From Nocardioides sp. SLBN-35 (GTDB lineage Bacteria; Actinomycetota; Actinomycetes; Propionibacteriales; Nocardioidaceae): a stretch of DNA of 64,000 bases. Each line of letters starts with the position of its first letter. Within the stretch, counting starts at the first letter, position 1. A program made the position numbers and the translations under genes. Positions 45,709 through 54,100 of the stretch are shown here, in pieces. Under the pieces are notes generated by a model. That model saw only the letters and a list, made by a program, of their open reading frames with translations. It searched no databases and was not told the origin of the DNA. The stretch lies in contig NZ_VFNU01000001.1 in assembly GCF_006715725.1 (NCBI RefSeq), forward strand, positions 2,480,001-2,544,000, written 5' to 3'.

Positions 45709-46817
45709 CCGCAGATAGCTGGCCGCCGCTCCGCGAGGAGCTGCGCGGGATCGAGCCGTACGGCGCCCCGCAGCTCGACGTGCCCGTCCAGCTCAACGTC
45801 AACGAGAACCCCTACGGCCCGTCGGCGGCGTGCATCGCCGACATCGCGGCGGCCGCGGGGGAGGCCGCTGCGACGCTGAACCGGTACCCCGACCGGGAGT
45901 TCACCGGCCTGCGCACCGCACTCGCGGCGTACCTCTCCAAGGACACCCCCGCCGGGGTCGTGCCCGAGCAGGTGTGGGCGGCCAACGGCTCCAACGAGGT
46001 CATGCTGCAGCTGCTGCAGGCCTTCGGCGGGCCGGGCCGCACGGCGGTGAGCTTCGCGCCGACTTACTCGATGTATCCGGAGTACGCCCGCGACACCAAC
46101 ACCCGCTGGGTCGCCGGGCGCCGGGCCGGGGACTTCGCGCTCGACCTCGACGCCGCGCGCGACCTGGTGAAGACCGAGCAGCCGAGCGTGATCCTGCTGC
46201 CGAGCCCCAACAACCCGACCGGCACCGCGCTGCCGCCCGAGGCTGTGTCCATGCTGTGCGAGGCCGCCGGCGGCAATGACATCAGCGGGATCGTCGTGGT
46301 CGACGAGGCGTACGGCGAGTTCCGGCGCACCGGCGTCCCGAGCGCGCTGGAGCTGCTGCCGTCGTACCGCAACCTCGTGGTCACCCGCACGATGAGCAAG
46401 GCGTTCGCGGGCGCTGGGCTGCGGCTGGGCTACCTCGCAGCGGCGCCCGAGATCTGCGACGCGATCCGCGTGGTGCGGCTGCCCTACCACCTCTCCGCCG
46501 TCACCCAGGCCGTCGCACTGGCGGCCCTGCGCCACGCGCCCGAGCTGCTCGGCAGGGTCGACGACCTGCGCCGCGAGCGGGACGCGCTTGTGGAGTGGCT
46601 GCGGGCCGAGGCGTACGACGTCGCCGACTCGGACGCCAATTTCGTGTTGTTCGGGCGATTCGCCGAGCGTCATGCTGTCTGGCAGGGTCTCCTCGACCGG
46701 GGAGTCCTGATCCGGGAGACCGGGCCCGACGGCTGGCTGCGGGTCTCGGTCGGCACCCCCGACGAGATGGCGGCCTTCCGGGCCGCACTGACCGATGTGA
46801 ATGGAGAGCGCGCATGA
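45705..46817 (+). CDS. hisC: Histidinol-phosphate aminotransferase
   Basis: 370-aa PLP aminotransferase (fold type I) converting imidazole-acetol phosphate to histidinol phosphate. [10 protein letters not shown], the [10 protein letters not shown] substrate loop (about 166), [10 protein letters not shown] and the PLP lysine in [19 protein letters not shown] (about 226-244) are present. ATG 45705 overlaps hisD, and the stop overlaps hisB. Confidence 0.95.
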   Translation: MTADSWPPLREELRGIEPYGAPQLDVPVQLNVNENPYGPSAACIADIAAAAGEAAATLNRYPDREFTGLRTALAAYLSKDTPAGVVPEQVWAANGSNEVMLQLLQAFGGPGRTAVSFAPTYSMYPEYARDTNTRWVAGRRAGDFALDLDAARDLVKTEQPSVILLPSPNNPTGTALPPEAVSMLCEAAGGNDISGIVVVDEAYGEFRRTGVPSALELLPSYRNLVVTRTMSKAFAGAGLRLGYLAAAPEICDAIRVVRLPYHLSAVTQAVALAALRHAPELLGRVDDLRRERDALVEWLRAEAYDVADSDANFVLFGRFAERHAVWQGLLDRGVLIRETGPDGWLRVSVGTPDEMAAFRAALTDVNGERA

Positions 46818-47455
46818 ACGCGAGCGCAGCGAGCGGTCGAGACGGCGGAGCCCGGACTGCTCGGATCGAGCGGCAGACGAGCGAGTCGAAGGTCATCGTC
46901 GAGGTGAACCTCGACGGCACCGGCAAGCACGACATCTCCACGGGCGTCGGGTTCTACGACCACATGCTCACCGCGTTCGCGCGCCACGCGCTGGTCGACC
47001 TCACGGTGCAGACCGACGGCGACGTCCACATCGACGCCCACCACACCGTGGAGGACACCGCGATCACCCTCGGCCAGGCGCTGCGCCAGGCGCTGGGCGA
47101 CAAGGTCGGCATCCGCCGGTTCGGCGACGCGACCGTCCCGCTCGACGAGGCGCTCGTGCACGCCGTCGTCGACGTGTCGGGGCGTCCCTACTGCGTCCAC
47201 ACCGGCGAGCCGGAGGGCCAGCAGTACGTCCAGCTCGGCGGCTCCGGGGTGTCCTACCTCGGCTCGCTGACCCAGCACGTCTTCGAGTCGATCGCCTTCC
47301 ACGGCCACTTCGCGCTGCACGTGCGGGTGCTCGCGGGCCGCGAGCCGCACCACATCGTCGAGACCCAGTTCAAGGCGTTCGCCCGGGCCTTCCGCGACGC
47401 CGTCGCGATCGACCCGCGCGAGACCGGCATCCCCTCCACGAAGGGCGCTCTGTGA
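46814..47455 (+). CDS. hisB: Imidazoleglycerol-phosphate dehydratase
   Basis: 213-aa monofunctional IGP dehydratase (no phosphatase domain). Metal-binding motifs are [14 protein letters not shown] (about 44-57), [11 protein letters not shown] (about 75-85), the [10 protein letters not shown] pair and [18 protein letters not shown]. An N-terminal extension of about 18 charged residues precedes the core. ATG 46814 overlaps the hisC stop. Confidence 0.95.
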   Translation: MNASAASGRDGGARTARIERQTSESKVIVEVNLDGTGKHDISTGVGFYDHMLTAFARHALVDLTVQTDGDVHIDAHHTVEDTAITLGQALRQALGDKVGIRRFGDATVPLDEALVHAVVDVSGRPYCVHTGEPEGQQYVQLGGSGVSYLGSLTQHVFESIAFHGHFALHVRVLAGREPHHIVETQFKAFARAFRDAVAIDPRETGIPSTKGAL

Positions 47456-48099
47456 GCGCTCCGTCCGTCGTCGTCCTCGACTACGGCTCCGGGAACCTGC
47501 GCTCCGCCGTACGCGCGGTCGAGCGGGCCGGGGCCTCGGTCACCCTCACCGGCGACCTCGACACCGCGATGGAGGCCGACGGCCTGCTGGTGCCGGGCGT
47601 CGGCGCGTACGAGGCGTGCATGCGCGGGCTGCGGGCCATCCGCGGCGAGCGGATCATCGCCCGGCGGCTCTCCGGCGGCAGGCCGGTGCTCGGCATCTGC
47701 GTGGGCATGCAGATCCTGTTCGAGCGTGGGATCGAGCACGGCGTCGAGACCGAGGGCTGCGGCGAGTGGCCGGGCGTGGTCGAGCGGCTGCAGGCGCCGA
47801 TCGTGCCGCACATGGGATGGAACACCGTGTCCGTGCCCGAGCGGACGCGGCTGTTCGCGGGGATCGAAGACGAGCGCTTCTACTTCGTGCACTCCTACGG
47901 CGTGCGCGACTGGACGCTGGTCACCAACGACCGCACGCCCGACAGCCACCAGCCGCTGGTGACCTGGGCCGAGCACGGTGGCGACCGTTTCGTCGCCGCG
48001 GTCGAGAACGGGCCACTGTGCGCGACCCAGTTCCACCCGGAGAAGTCGGGCGACGCGGGCGCGCAGCTGCTGCGCAACTGGGTCGCTTCGCTGGGCTGA
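47452..48099 (+). CDS. hisH: Imidazole glycerol phosphate synthase, glutaminase subunit
   Basis: 215-aa class I glutamine amidotransferase feeding ammonia to HisF. Nucleophile Cys in [15 protein letters not shown] (about 82), His and Glu in [12 protein letters not shown] (about 193). GTG 47452 overlaps the hisB stop. Unusually, hisA and hisF are separated from it by an opposite-strand gene. Confidence 0.95.
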   Translation: MSAPSVVVLDYGSGNLRSAVRAVERAGASVTLTGDLDTAMEADGLLVPGVGAYEACMRGLRAIRGERIIARRLSGGRPVLGICVGMQILFERGIEHGVETEGCGEWPGVVERLQAPIVPHMGWNTVSVPERTRLFAGIEDERFYFVHSYGVRDWTLVTNDRTPDSHQPLVTWAEHGGDRFVAAVENGPLCATQFHPEKSGDAGAQLLRNWVASLG

Positions 48100-48102
48100 T
48101 CA

Positions 48103-48135
48103 CCCGGGCCGGCCCCGTCACGGAGCCGACCCGGG
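48103..48135. terminator. Bidirectional hairpin between hisH and a convergent gene
   Basis: CCCGGGCCGGC (48103-48113) pairs with GCCGACCCGGG (48125-48135), an 11-bp stem with one G-U pair and an 11-nt loop, 3 nt after hisH and 6 nt from the convergent stop. No T-run on the plus strand. Confidence 0.55.
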
Positions 48136-48141
48136 CCGAGG

Positions 48142-48999
48142 TCAGCGGACCTTGAGCTTGGTCGTGGCGCTCGAGGAGCCGACGCTCCCGGTGTAGGACG
48201 CCGTGACCTTGTACTTGCCCTTCGGGAGCTTCTTGAAGGTCGCCTTCGCGGTGCCGCCGGTGATCGCGACGGTCTTGGTCTTCACCTTCTTGCCCTTCTT
48301 GAGGGTGAAGGTGATCGTGCCCGACGGGTTGGCGCCCGGCGCGGAGACGCTCGCCGTGACCGTCGCCTTGCGCGACTTCTTGACGTACTTCGCCTTGAGC
48401 GTGGTCGTCGAGGCCGGGGCCGCGGTTGCCTTCACGGAGCCGATGAGGGTGTTCTGACCGGCCGCCGGTGTGCAGGGGATGTCGAACGGCGACGGGGTGC
48501 CGTCGTTGAGCAGGACCATGCCGACCTTCTGCGCGCCGGCCGTGATCTCGTGTGTCGTCCCTTCCGGTCCCGCCGTGAAGGCCGGCATCACGCCGGTCCC
48601 CGTGAGCGCGATCGGTCCGCTGGCCGGGACGGTGGTCGTGGGAATCGTGATGGTCATAGGCACGGCCACGCCGTTGACCAGGTTGGTGGCCTGGACGGTC
48701 CCGCCGATCTGGTCGGTGCCGAGCAGCCCACGCATCGTGTCGGCCAGGCCTGCCGGCACGGTCATCACGGACGTGACCGTCGGGCTGACGGACGTCCCTG
48801 CCGGAGCGGTTGCCGGCGCGTTGGTGCTGACGTCCACCGAGAACGTGTTCGGACCGAGGATCGGCACGTCGCAGCTGAAGTCGATCGGCGTCGCCGAGGC
48901 CGTACCCGCCGTACCGAGGACGACGGCGGTGCTGGCCGCGAGGCCGAGAACAGCGCCGGCGGACGCCGAGCGCAGGGTGAAGCGATGACGCAAGGTCAT
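48142..48999 (-). CDS. Secreted Ig-like/beta-sandwich protein
   Basis: 285-aa exported protein with a Sec signal peptide (residues 1-36, ending ASA-TP), a Thr/Pro/Val-rich central domain of about 150 residues and a C-terminal Ig-like repeat (about 195-285; STTTLKAKYVKKSRKATVTASV, GTITFTLKKGKKVKTKTV, YKVTASYTGS), a bacterial Ig-like 3 pattern. ATG 48999 follows GGGAGGG. It lies antisense between hisH and hisA, so it breaks the histidine operon. It is probably a surface or adhesion-type protein; the ligand is unknown. Confidence 0.75.
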   Translation of the reverse strand: MTLRHRFTLRSASAGAVLGLAASTAVVLGTAGTASATPIDFSCDVPILGPNTFSVDVSTNAPATAPAGTSVSPTVTSVMTVPAGLADTMRGLLGTDQIGGTVQATNLVNGVAVPMTITIPTTTVPASGPIALTGTGVMPAFTAGPEGTTHEITAGAQKVGMVLLNDGTPSPFDIPCTPAAGQNTLIGSVKATAAPASTTTLKAKYVKKSRKATVTASVSAPGANPSGTITFTLKKGKKVKTKTVAITGGTAKATFKKLPKGKYKVTASYTGSVGSSSATTKLKVR

Positions 49000-49175
49000 G
49001 TGGGTTTCCCTCCCGAAATGTGTGGTTGTGCCGGCCGCCACCCCTCCCAGGTGGCGGCCGGTTTCGACACCCCATCACAAAAAGAGAACAAGTTCTAGTC
49101 CCTTGGTCCCGTGTCTCGTCGGCTGTCTCGTCGGCTGTCGGCGAGACGCGGCGCGGGACCCCGATCCTGCTCATC

Positions 49176-49181
49176 TAGGAT
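49176..49181 (+). promoter_or_regulatory. -10 box of hisA
   Basis: TAGGAT, 7-nt spacer, ATG 49189. It gives hisAF a separate, leaderless-type promoter, as required by the gene inserted upstream. Confidence 0.55.
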
Positions 49182-49188
49182 CGCGGCC

Positions 49189-49926
49189 ATGACCGGCTAC
49201 CTCGAGCTGCTGCCCGCCGTCGACATCAAGGGCGGCCAGGCCGTCCAGCTGGTGCAGGGCGTGGACGGCTCGGAGAAGCGCTTCGGCGACCCGATCGAGG
49301 CCGCGTTGCGCTGGCAGGAGGCCGGCGCCGAGTGGCTGCACCTGGTCGACCTGGACGCGGCCTTCGGACACGGGCAGAACCGCGAGCTGCAGGCCGAGAT
49401 CGTCGGCCGCCTCGACATCCAGGTCGAGATGAGCGGCGGCATCCGCGACGACGAGTCGCTCGAGGCCGCCATGGCCACGGGCTGTCGTCGCGTCAACATC
49501 GGCACCGCCGCCCTCGAGCAGCCGGAGTGGTGTGCCCGCGCCATTGCGACGTACGGCGACCGGGTGGCCGTCGGCCTCGACGTACGCGGCCGCACGCTGG
49601 CTGCGCGCGGCTGGACCAAGGAGGGCGGCGACCTCTACGAGACGCTCGCCCGCCTCGACGCCGAGGGCTGTGCCCGCTACGTCGTCACCGACGTCAACAA
49701 GGACGGCATGCTGCAGGGCCCGAACCTCCAGCTGCTCGAGGACGTCTGCGCCGCCACGTCGCGTCCGGTCGTCGCCTCCGGCGGCGTCACGACACTCGAC
49801 GACATCCGCGCGCTGATGAAGCTCGTGCCCGTCGGAGTCGAGGGCGCGATCGCCGGAACCGCCCTCTACACCGGGCAATTCACCCTGGAGGACGCACTCA
49901 AGCTGACCCGCGGCGGGCTGGTATGA
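49189..49926 (+). CDS. hisA: Phosphoribosyl isomerase A (HisA/TrpF bifunctional type)
   Basis: 245-aa (beta/alpha)8 isomerase. Catalytic Asp in [15 protein letters not shown] (about 10) and Asp in [16 protein letters not shown] (about 168-183); phosphate sites EMSGGIRD and ASGGV. In actinobacteria this enzyme (PriA) serves both histidine and tryptophan synthesis, and the trp genes in this window lack trpF, so the dual role is likely. The ATG is right behind a TAGGAT -10 box. hisF overlaps the stop. Confidence 0.94.
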   Translation: MTGYLELLPAVDIKGGQAVQLVQGVDGSEKRFGDPIEAALRWQEAGAEWLHLVDLDAAFGHGQNRELQAEIVGRLDIQVEMSGGIRDDESLEAAMATGCRRVNIGTAALEQPEWCARAIATYGDRVAVGLDVRGRTLAARGWTKEGGDLYETLARLDAEGCARYVVTDVNKDGMLQGPNLQLLEDVCAATSRPVVASGGVTTLDDIRALMKLVPVGVEGAIAGTALYTGQFTLEDALKLTRGGLV

Positions 49927-50699
49927 CCCTCGCGGTCCGGGTCATCCCGTGCCTCGACGTCGACGCCGGCCGGGTGGTCAAGGGCGTCAACTTCCAGGAG
50001 CTCCGCGACGCCGGTGACCCGGTCGAGCTGGCGCGCCTGTACGACGCCGAGGGCGCCGACGAGCTGACCTTCCTCGACATCTCCGCGTCCCACGAGGGTC
50101 GCGCGACCACGATGGACATCGTCTCCGCGACGGCCGAGCAGGTCTTCATCCCGCTCACCGTCGGCGGCGGCGTCTCCTCGGTCGAGGACGTCGACCGGCT
50201 GCTGCGCGCCGGCGCCGACAAGATCGCCGTCAACACCGCCGCCATCCGCCGCCCTGAGCTGATCGCCGAGATCGCCGACCGCTTCGGCAACCAGGTGCTG
50301 GTCCTCTCCGTCGACGCCCGCCGCGTGCCGAGTGGCTCCGAGGTCCGCACCGACTCGGGCTTCGAGGTCACCACCCACGGCGGCCGCCAGTCCGCCGGCA
50401 TCGACGCGATCGAGTGGGCCGTCCGCGCCGCCGAGCTGGGCGCCGGCGAGATCCTCCTCAACGCGATGGACGCCGACGGCACCACCGACGGCTTCGACCT
50501 GGAGCTGATCCGCAAGGTCCGCGCCGAGGTGTCGGTCCCGGTCATCGCATCCGGAGGCGCCGGTGCCGTCGAGCACTTCCCGCCCGCCGTCGAGGCCGGC
50601 GCGGACGCCGTACTCGCCGCCACCGTCTTCCACTTCGGCACCCTGCGGATCTCGGACGTGAAGGCCTCCCTGTCTGCGGCAGGTGTGCCGGTCCGGTGA
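49923..50699 (+). CDS. hisF: Imidazole glycerol phosphate synthase, cyclase subunit
   Basis: 258-aa TIM-barrel cyclase. Catalytic Asp residues are in [19 protein letters not shown] (about 11) and LVLSVDARR (about 127-135); [14 protein letters not shown] and VIASGGAG bind phosphate. It works with HisH to make IGP and AICAR. ATG 49923 overlaps hisA. It ends the second his block. Confidence 0.96.
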   Translation: MTLAVRVIPCLDVDAGRVVKGVNFQELRDAGDPVELARLYDAEGADELTFLDISASHEGRATTMDIVSATAEQVFIPLTVGGGVSSVEDVDRLLRAGADKIAVNTAAIRRPELIAEIADRFGNQVLVLSVDARRVPSGSEVRTDSGFEVTTHGGRQSAGIDAIEWAVRAAELGAGEILLNAMDADGTTDGFDLELIRKVRAEVSVPVIASGGAGAVEHFPPAVEAGADAVLAATVFHFGTLRISDVKASLSAAGVPVR

Positions 50700-50716
50700 C
50701 GGGGGAGGGTCCGGCC

Positions 50717-51088
50717 ATGACCTACGACAGCTACGAACCGAGCGCCGTCGCGAACTCCGCCCAGTCCGAGTCCGAGACCGCGTCCGACGGCGCCGGCAGC
50801 CGGGGACCGTGGCGGGTCATGCTCGAGTACTCCAACCGCGGCGACCTCAAGCCGCCGACCGTCGTACAGATCGGCAAGACCGTTCACGCCGAGCGTGGCA
50901 CCGCGCTCGAGGCCGCCCTGCGTGCCTGCCGCGAGTTCAACCCGCCCGACCCGGCGTTCGAGCAGCGCCGCGACGTCTACCGGGACGGTCCCGACGGGTT
51001 CCTGGTCGTGCTCGAGGGCGCGATGTCGACCTTCCACATGAGTGTGCGGATCGTCAGCCCGGTCGGCCCGCCGGGCTCCGACCAGTAG
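50717..51088 (+). CDS. Conserved hypothetical protein
   Basis: 123-aa soluble protein. The first 28 residues are a Ser/Glu/Ala-rich disordered lead, followed by a compact domain WRVMLEYSNRGDLKPPTVVQIG, ERGTALEAALRACREFNPP and GFLVVLEGAMSTFHMSVRIV with a mixed alpha/beta look. GGGGGAGGG precedes ATG 50717, and the gene begins 17 nt after hisF, so it is probably the last gene of that unit. No function is recognised. Confidence 0.65.
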   Translation: MTYDSYEPSAVANSAQSESETASDGAGSRGPWRVMLEYSNRGDLKPPTVVQIGKTVHAERGTALEAALRACREFNPPDPAFEQRRDVYRDGPDGFLVVLEGAMSTFHMSVRIVSPVGPPGSDQ

Positions 51089-51098
51089 CCCACGACCG

Positions 51099-51278
51099 TC
51101 ACGGCGTGGCGAGGCCGTCGGCACCGTCGCCGGCGCCGTCGCCGAGTTGCGCCGGCGGGGTGTCACGGACCGGAGGCGTGCGTAGGTCGGGTTCCGGACC
51201 GGTTGCGGCGGCGCAGCCGCACAGCAGAACGGCGATGGCCAGGCAGAGGACCCCGAGACGGGCACCGAGAACGTCCAT
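51099..51278 (-). CDS. Possible small lipoprotein
   Basis: 59-aa frame with a hydrophobic N-terminus (LGVLCLAIAVLLCGC) in which LCGC around Cys22 could be a lipobox, then an Asp/Pro/Gly-rich tail. It starts with ATG 51278 without a clear ribosome-binding site and faces the end of the preceding gene. It may be real, but coding support is thin. Confidence 0.4.
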   Translation of the reverse strand: MDVLGARLGVLCLAIAVLLCGCAAATGPEPDLRTPPVRDTPPAQLGDGAGDGADGLATP

Positions 51279-51378
51279 GCCAGCAGCATGGTCCGATCGG
51301 GTCGGGCGTGCGCTGAGTTCTCCACAGGCCGCGAAAGAGGGGTGGTCCGCCGCGCAGCAACGTCGGATGCTGGCGGAC

Positions 51379-52650
51379 ATGCCCATCTCTCGGAAGCGGA
51401 ACCGCACCCAACCTCGCCCTGATCGCCGACGGACGCGCAGGCGCGCTCAGCGAGCAGACCGTCGCCGAGTCATGGCGACCGTCCGGCCAGGACAGGACAT
51501 CGAACACCTCCTCACCCCCAGCGACCACGAGGCGATGCGCGCTGCTGTGGACGCGGCAGCACGGGGCGACGCTCGGGCGGCGTATGAGCACGAGGTCGAA
51601 GGTCTGCTCGTCGAAGGCACGGTCAGGCCCGCGCGGCTCCAGGAGCTGATCTCATTGGGGGAGCACGGGGCGGGATGGCCCTTCGCTCGCTGGACGGTGG
51701 ACCAGGCCTATCGCTGGATGCTGCTCGAGCGGGATCCGCGGACGGACGCGGCGGTCCGGATGGTGCTCGACGCTCTCCATCTGGAGCACGTCGAAGCGCT
51801 CCTGGACGATCCGGTCGCCCTGAAGGAGTACGGCACCACGGTCGCTGCCTGCGACTGGGTCGTGCAGCAGATCGCCGTCTTCGACTTCGGCGGCCTGGGA
51901 GACTTCCTGGAGGTACGCGCTGAACCCGGTCTCCTCGGCCGGGCTGATCTCGTCAACGAGTGGCGGAACGCGCCGATGGGCGCCTATGCCGGTCGCGGAA
52001 CCCGCGGCTCGGCATTGGTGCTCGAGGACCTCGCGACGGGCGACGAGATCGAGGTCCTGAACCTGGGCGCCCTGGCCGAGCGCGACTCCGACGCGTTCCT
52101 GCTGGGCAGGCTGGTCCCGATCAGCGATCCGCCGTACCTCATGTTCGAGTCCCGTCCTCTCGAGATCGATGCCGAGACGGCGTCGGATGTCGTGATGTTG
52201 ACCCGGGACAGCGTTGACGAAGGTCTGGGTTGGCTCGACGCCCTCGCCATGGCGCGCCTCGGGGGACGACTGGATCGCGGCTTCAGCTGCGAGGAGCGCA
52301 CGCTCTACCTGACCGATCTGACCGTCATGGGTTCGCGCAAGGACGGCCGGTACGGCGATTCGCCCCGCGTTCGCGACCTCCGGGCGCAGGGATACCCGGC
52401 CGCCGTCGCCAATGCCGTCGGAGTGATCGAGGTGTGTCTCGTGGGAGTCAGCGTCGACGCGTCCGTCGCCGGCCGTGCGGCGCCACACCTCCGCGCAGCG
52501 TTCGCAGTGCCGGGTGCTCACGAGGCCGCGTTGAAGGAATGCACCGGCAGCCAGTGGATGAGTGCCTGGAGCACGCTGGCGGCTGCAGTCGATGGTCAGG
52601 CTCGCGAGCGCTGTGTGCAGCTGGGAGAGCTCTGTCGAGACGCAGCCTGA
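51379..52650 (+). CDS. Hypothetical protein with Arg-rich N-terminus
   Basis: 423-aa protein of no recognised family. The first 30 residues are extremely basic (SRKRNRTQPRPDRRRTRRRA..ADRRR), followed by an acidic globular part with YRWMLLERDPRTD, FDFGGLGDFLEV and ALAMARLGGRLDRGFSCEERTLYLTDL. In-frame ATGs are at 51367, 51379 and 51472 (the last just after the basic stretch), so the start is uncertain. Codon use shows more A/T-ending codons (GAA, GAT, TTG, GTT) than the his genes, suggesting later acquisition. It lies next to a DUF222-HNH gene. Confidence 0.6.
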   Translation: MPISRKRNRTQPRPDRRRTRRRAQRADRRRVMATVRPGQDIEHLLTPSDHEAMRAAVDAAARGDARAAYEHEVEGLLVEGTVRPARLQELISLGEHGAGWPFARWTVDQAYRWMLLERDPRTDAAVRMVLDALHLEHVEALLDDPVALKEYGTTVAACDWVVQQIAVFDFGGLGDFLEVRAEPGLLGRADLVNEWRNAPMGAYAGRGTRGSALVLEDLATGDEIEVLNLGALAERDSDAFLLGRLVPISDPPYLMFESRPLEIDAETASDVVMLTRDSVDEGLGWLDALAMARLGGRLDRGFSCEERTLYLTDLTVMGSRKDGRYGDSPRVRDLRAQGYPAAVANAVGVIEVCLVGVSVDASVAGRAAPHLRAAFAVPGAHEAALKECTGSQWMSAWSTLAAAVDGQARERCVQLGELCRDAA

Positions 52651-52684
52651 GGTTTGTGTCGGACCTCTTTGATGTGATGCCGGC

Positions 52685-53995
52685 ATGGTCACCGATCGGG
52701 CGGTGGCGGACCTCCAGGGTCTGCCGGCAGTGGGGGTTCTCGACTTCGTCGAGGCTGCTCACGCTGCCCGCCTCGACGCCGAGCGGGACATCCTTCAGGC
52801 GGCCTACCACTGGGCCGTGCTGCACCACCCCGACCGACTCGCCCCGACCGACCGCCGCGCCAGGTTGCGTGCACGACGCCTCGGAGGCATGGGCACACCG
52901 CTGATCACCGAACACGCCGCAGCAGCCTTCGGAGCCCGGATCCAGACCAGCCCCTACGGTGCCCGCCAACTGATCGCCGACGCCCTCGACCTCCAGCTCC
53001 GCCTCCCACGCCTGTGGGCCGGCGTGCGAGCCGGGACCGTCCGCGTCCCGCACGCCCGCTTGGTCGCCACCGCCACCCGCGACCTCTCCGAGGACGAGGC
53101 GGCCTGGGTGGACGGTGAGCTAGTCGAGGTCGCCGACGGCCGGTTGGCCTGGTCCCGCTTCGAGGCCCTGGTCGAGGGCAAGATCGCCGCGGCCGCTCCT
53201 GAGCTGGCCCGGGCTCGTGAGGAGGCAGCCGCCAAGGAACGCTGCGCCCGCATGAGCCGGATCAACCGCCACGGCATGGCCACCTTCACCATCCGCGCCG
53301 ACGCGGTCACGATCGCAGGCATGGACGCCGCCGTGAGCGCGGTCGCGGAGAAGGTGAAGGCCACGATGCCCGACGCCCTGCTCGACGACCGACGCGTCGC
53401 CGCCGCCGCGTTGCTGCTGAACCCGGCCAGCCACGTCGACCCTTCGGTAGGTCCGGTCGAGATCCGAGCGAAGGCCTACCTCCACATCTACGCCGACTCT
53501 CCGATCGCGCGGCTGGAGGGGCATGGTCCGGTCACGATCGGCCGGGTCGTCGAACTGCTGGGCGACAGCGCAGCGAAGGTTCAGATCACTCCCGTCCTTG
53601 ACCTGGCCGCGATGGCGCCGGTCGATGCCTACGAGATCCCGGCCCGACTCCGTGAGGCCGTGCACCTGATCCACCCGGGCGACGTGTTCCCGTTCGCGGC
53701 CAACACGACGCGGCGGATGGACCTGGACCACGCGGTGCCCTACGCCGAAGGCGGGGCCACGAGCATCGACAACCTGGGGCCACTCACGCGGACGCACCAT
53801 CGGATCAAGACCCATGCGGGCTGGCAGGTGCGACATCCGTTCCCCGGGATCGTGATCTGGCGCGATCCCTACGGGGCCCACTACCTGGTCGACCCGACCG
53901 GCACACGACGCATCACCGGCCACCTCGCCGGCGATCCGCCCACCCCTGCCGAGATCTCCTTCTCTGAGGTCCTGATCAACCAGCTCGCCGCGTGA
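52685..53995 (+). CDS. DUF222/HNH endonuclease domain protein (13E12-type)
   Basis: 436-aa protein. The N-terminal DUF222 helical region (about 30-300; LPRLWAGVRAGTVRVPHARLVATATRDL, described at about 98-125) is followed by an HNH nuclease motif MDLDHAVPYAEGGATSIDNLGPL..HHRIKTH (about 345-375). This family is highly multiplied in actinobacteria (the REP13E12 proteins of mycobacteria) and is often linked to mobile DNA. ATG 52685. It stands in the accessory block that splits hisF from hisI; no inverted repeats or direct duplications were seen around it. Confidence 0.85.
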   Translation: MVTDRAVADLQGLPAVGVLDFVEAAHAARLDAERDILQAAYHWAVLHHPDRLAPTDRRARLRARRLGGMGTPLITEHAAAAFGARIQTSPYGARQLIADALDLQLRLPRLWAGVRAGTVRVPHARLVATATRDLSEDEAAWVDGELVEVADGRLAWSRFEALVEGKIAAAAPELARAREEAAAKERCARMSRINRHGMATFTIRADAVTIAGMDAAVSAVAEKVKATMPDALLDDRRVAAAALLLNPASHVDPSVGPVEIRAKAYLHIYADSPIARLEGHGPVTIGRVVELLGDSAAKVQITPVLDLAAMAPVDAYEIPARLREAVHLIHPGDVFPFAANTTRRMDLDHAVPYAEGGATSIDNLGPLTRTHHRIKTHAGWQVRHPFPGIVIWRDPYGAHYLVDPTGTRRITGHLAGDPPTPAEISFSEVLINQLAA

Positions 53996-54064
53996 GGAGC
54001 TCGTGGCCCCCGGGGTTGTCCACGAGTCGACGGTAGCGGTGCTGCGTGCCTGACCCTGCAGGAA

Positions 54065-54070
54065 TAGGCT
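54065..54070 (+). promoter_or_regulatory. -10 box of the ABC exporter genes
   Basis: TAGGCT followed after 6 nt by GTG 54077, the start of a 7-residue reading frame rather than of the exporter itself. Confidence 0.55.
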
Positions 54071-54076
54071 CGCGCG

Positions 54077-54100
54077 GTGCGAGGTTGCGGGCAGAAGTGA
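54077..54100 (+). CDS. Predicted leaderless leader peptide VRGCGQK
   Basis: Eight codons starting with GTG at the predicted transcription start and ending in TGA (54098-54100). The stop overlaps the exporter start in a GTGA. Peptide: V(M)-R-G-C-G-Q-K. The downstream gene has no strong ribosome-binding site, so ribosomes finishing this peptide could reinitiate on the exporter. The call rests on geometry alone. Confidence 0.4.
   Translation: MRGCGQK

Noticed and set aside
49085..49096. AGAACAAGTTCT palindrome as a possible second LexA-type or other operator near the secreted protein gene.
   Set aside because: Arms are only 5 bp with a 2-nt centre and do not match TCGAAC-N4-GTTCGA; no supporting context.
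52685..53995. The DUF222-HNH gene as an insertion sequence or intron-borne homing element.
   Set aside because: No terminal inverted repeats, target duplications, attachment sites or transposase were seen around it; only its family hints at mobility.
54046..54096. ATG 54046 as the start of the first ABC exporter gene.
   Set aside because: It lies upstream of the TAGGCT promoter element and lacks a ribosome-binding site; GTG 54097 is in frame and coupled to the predicted leader peptide.
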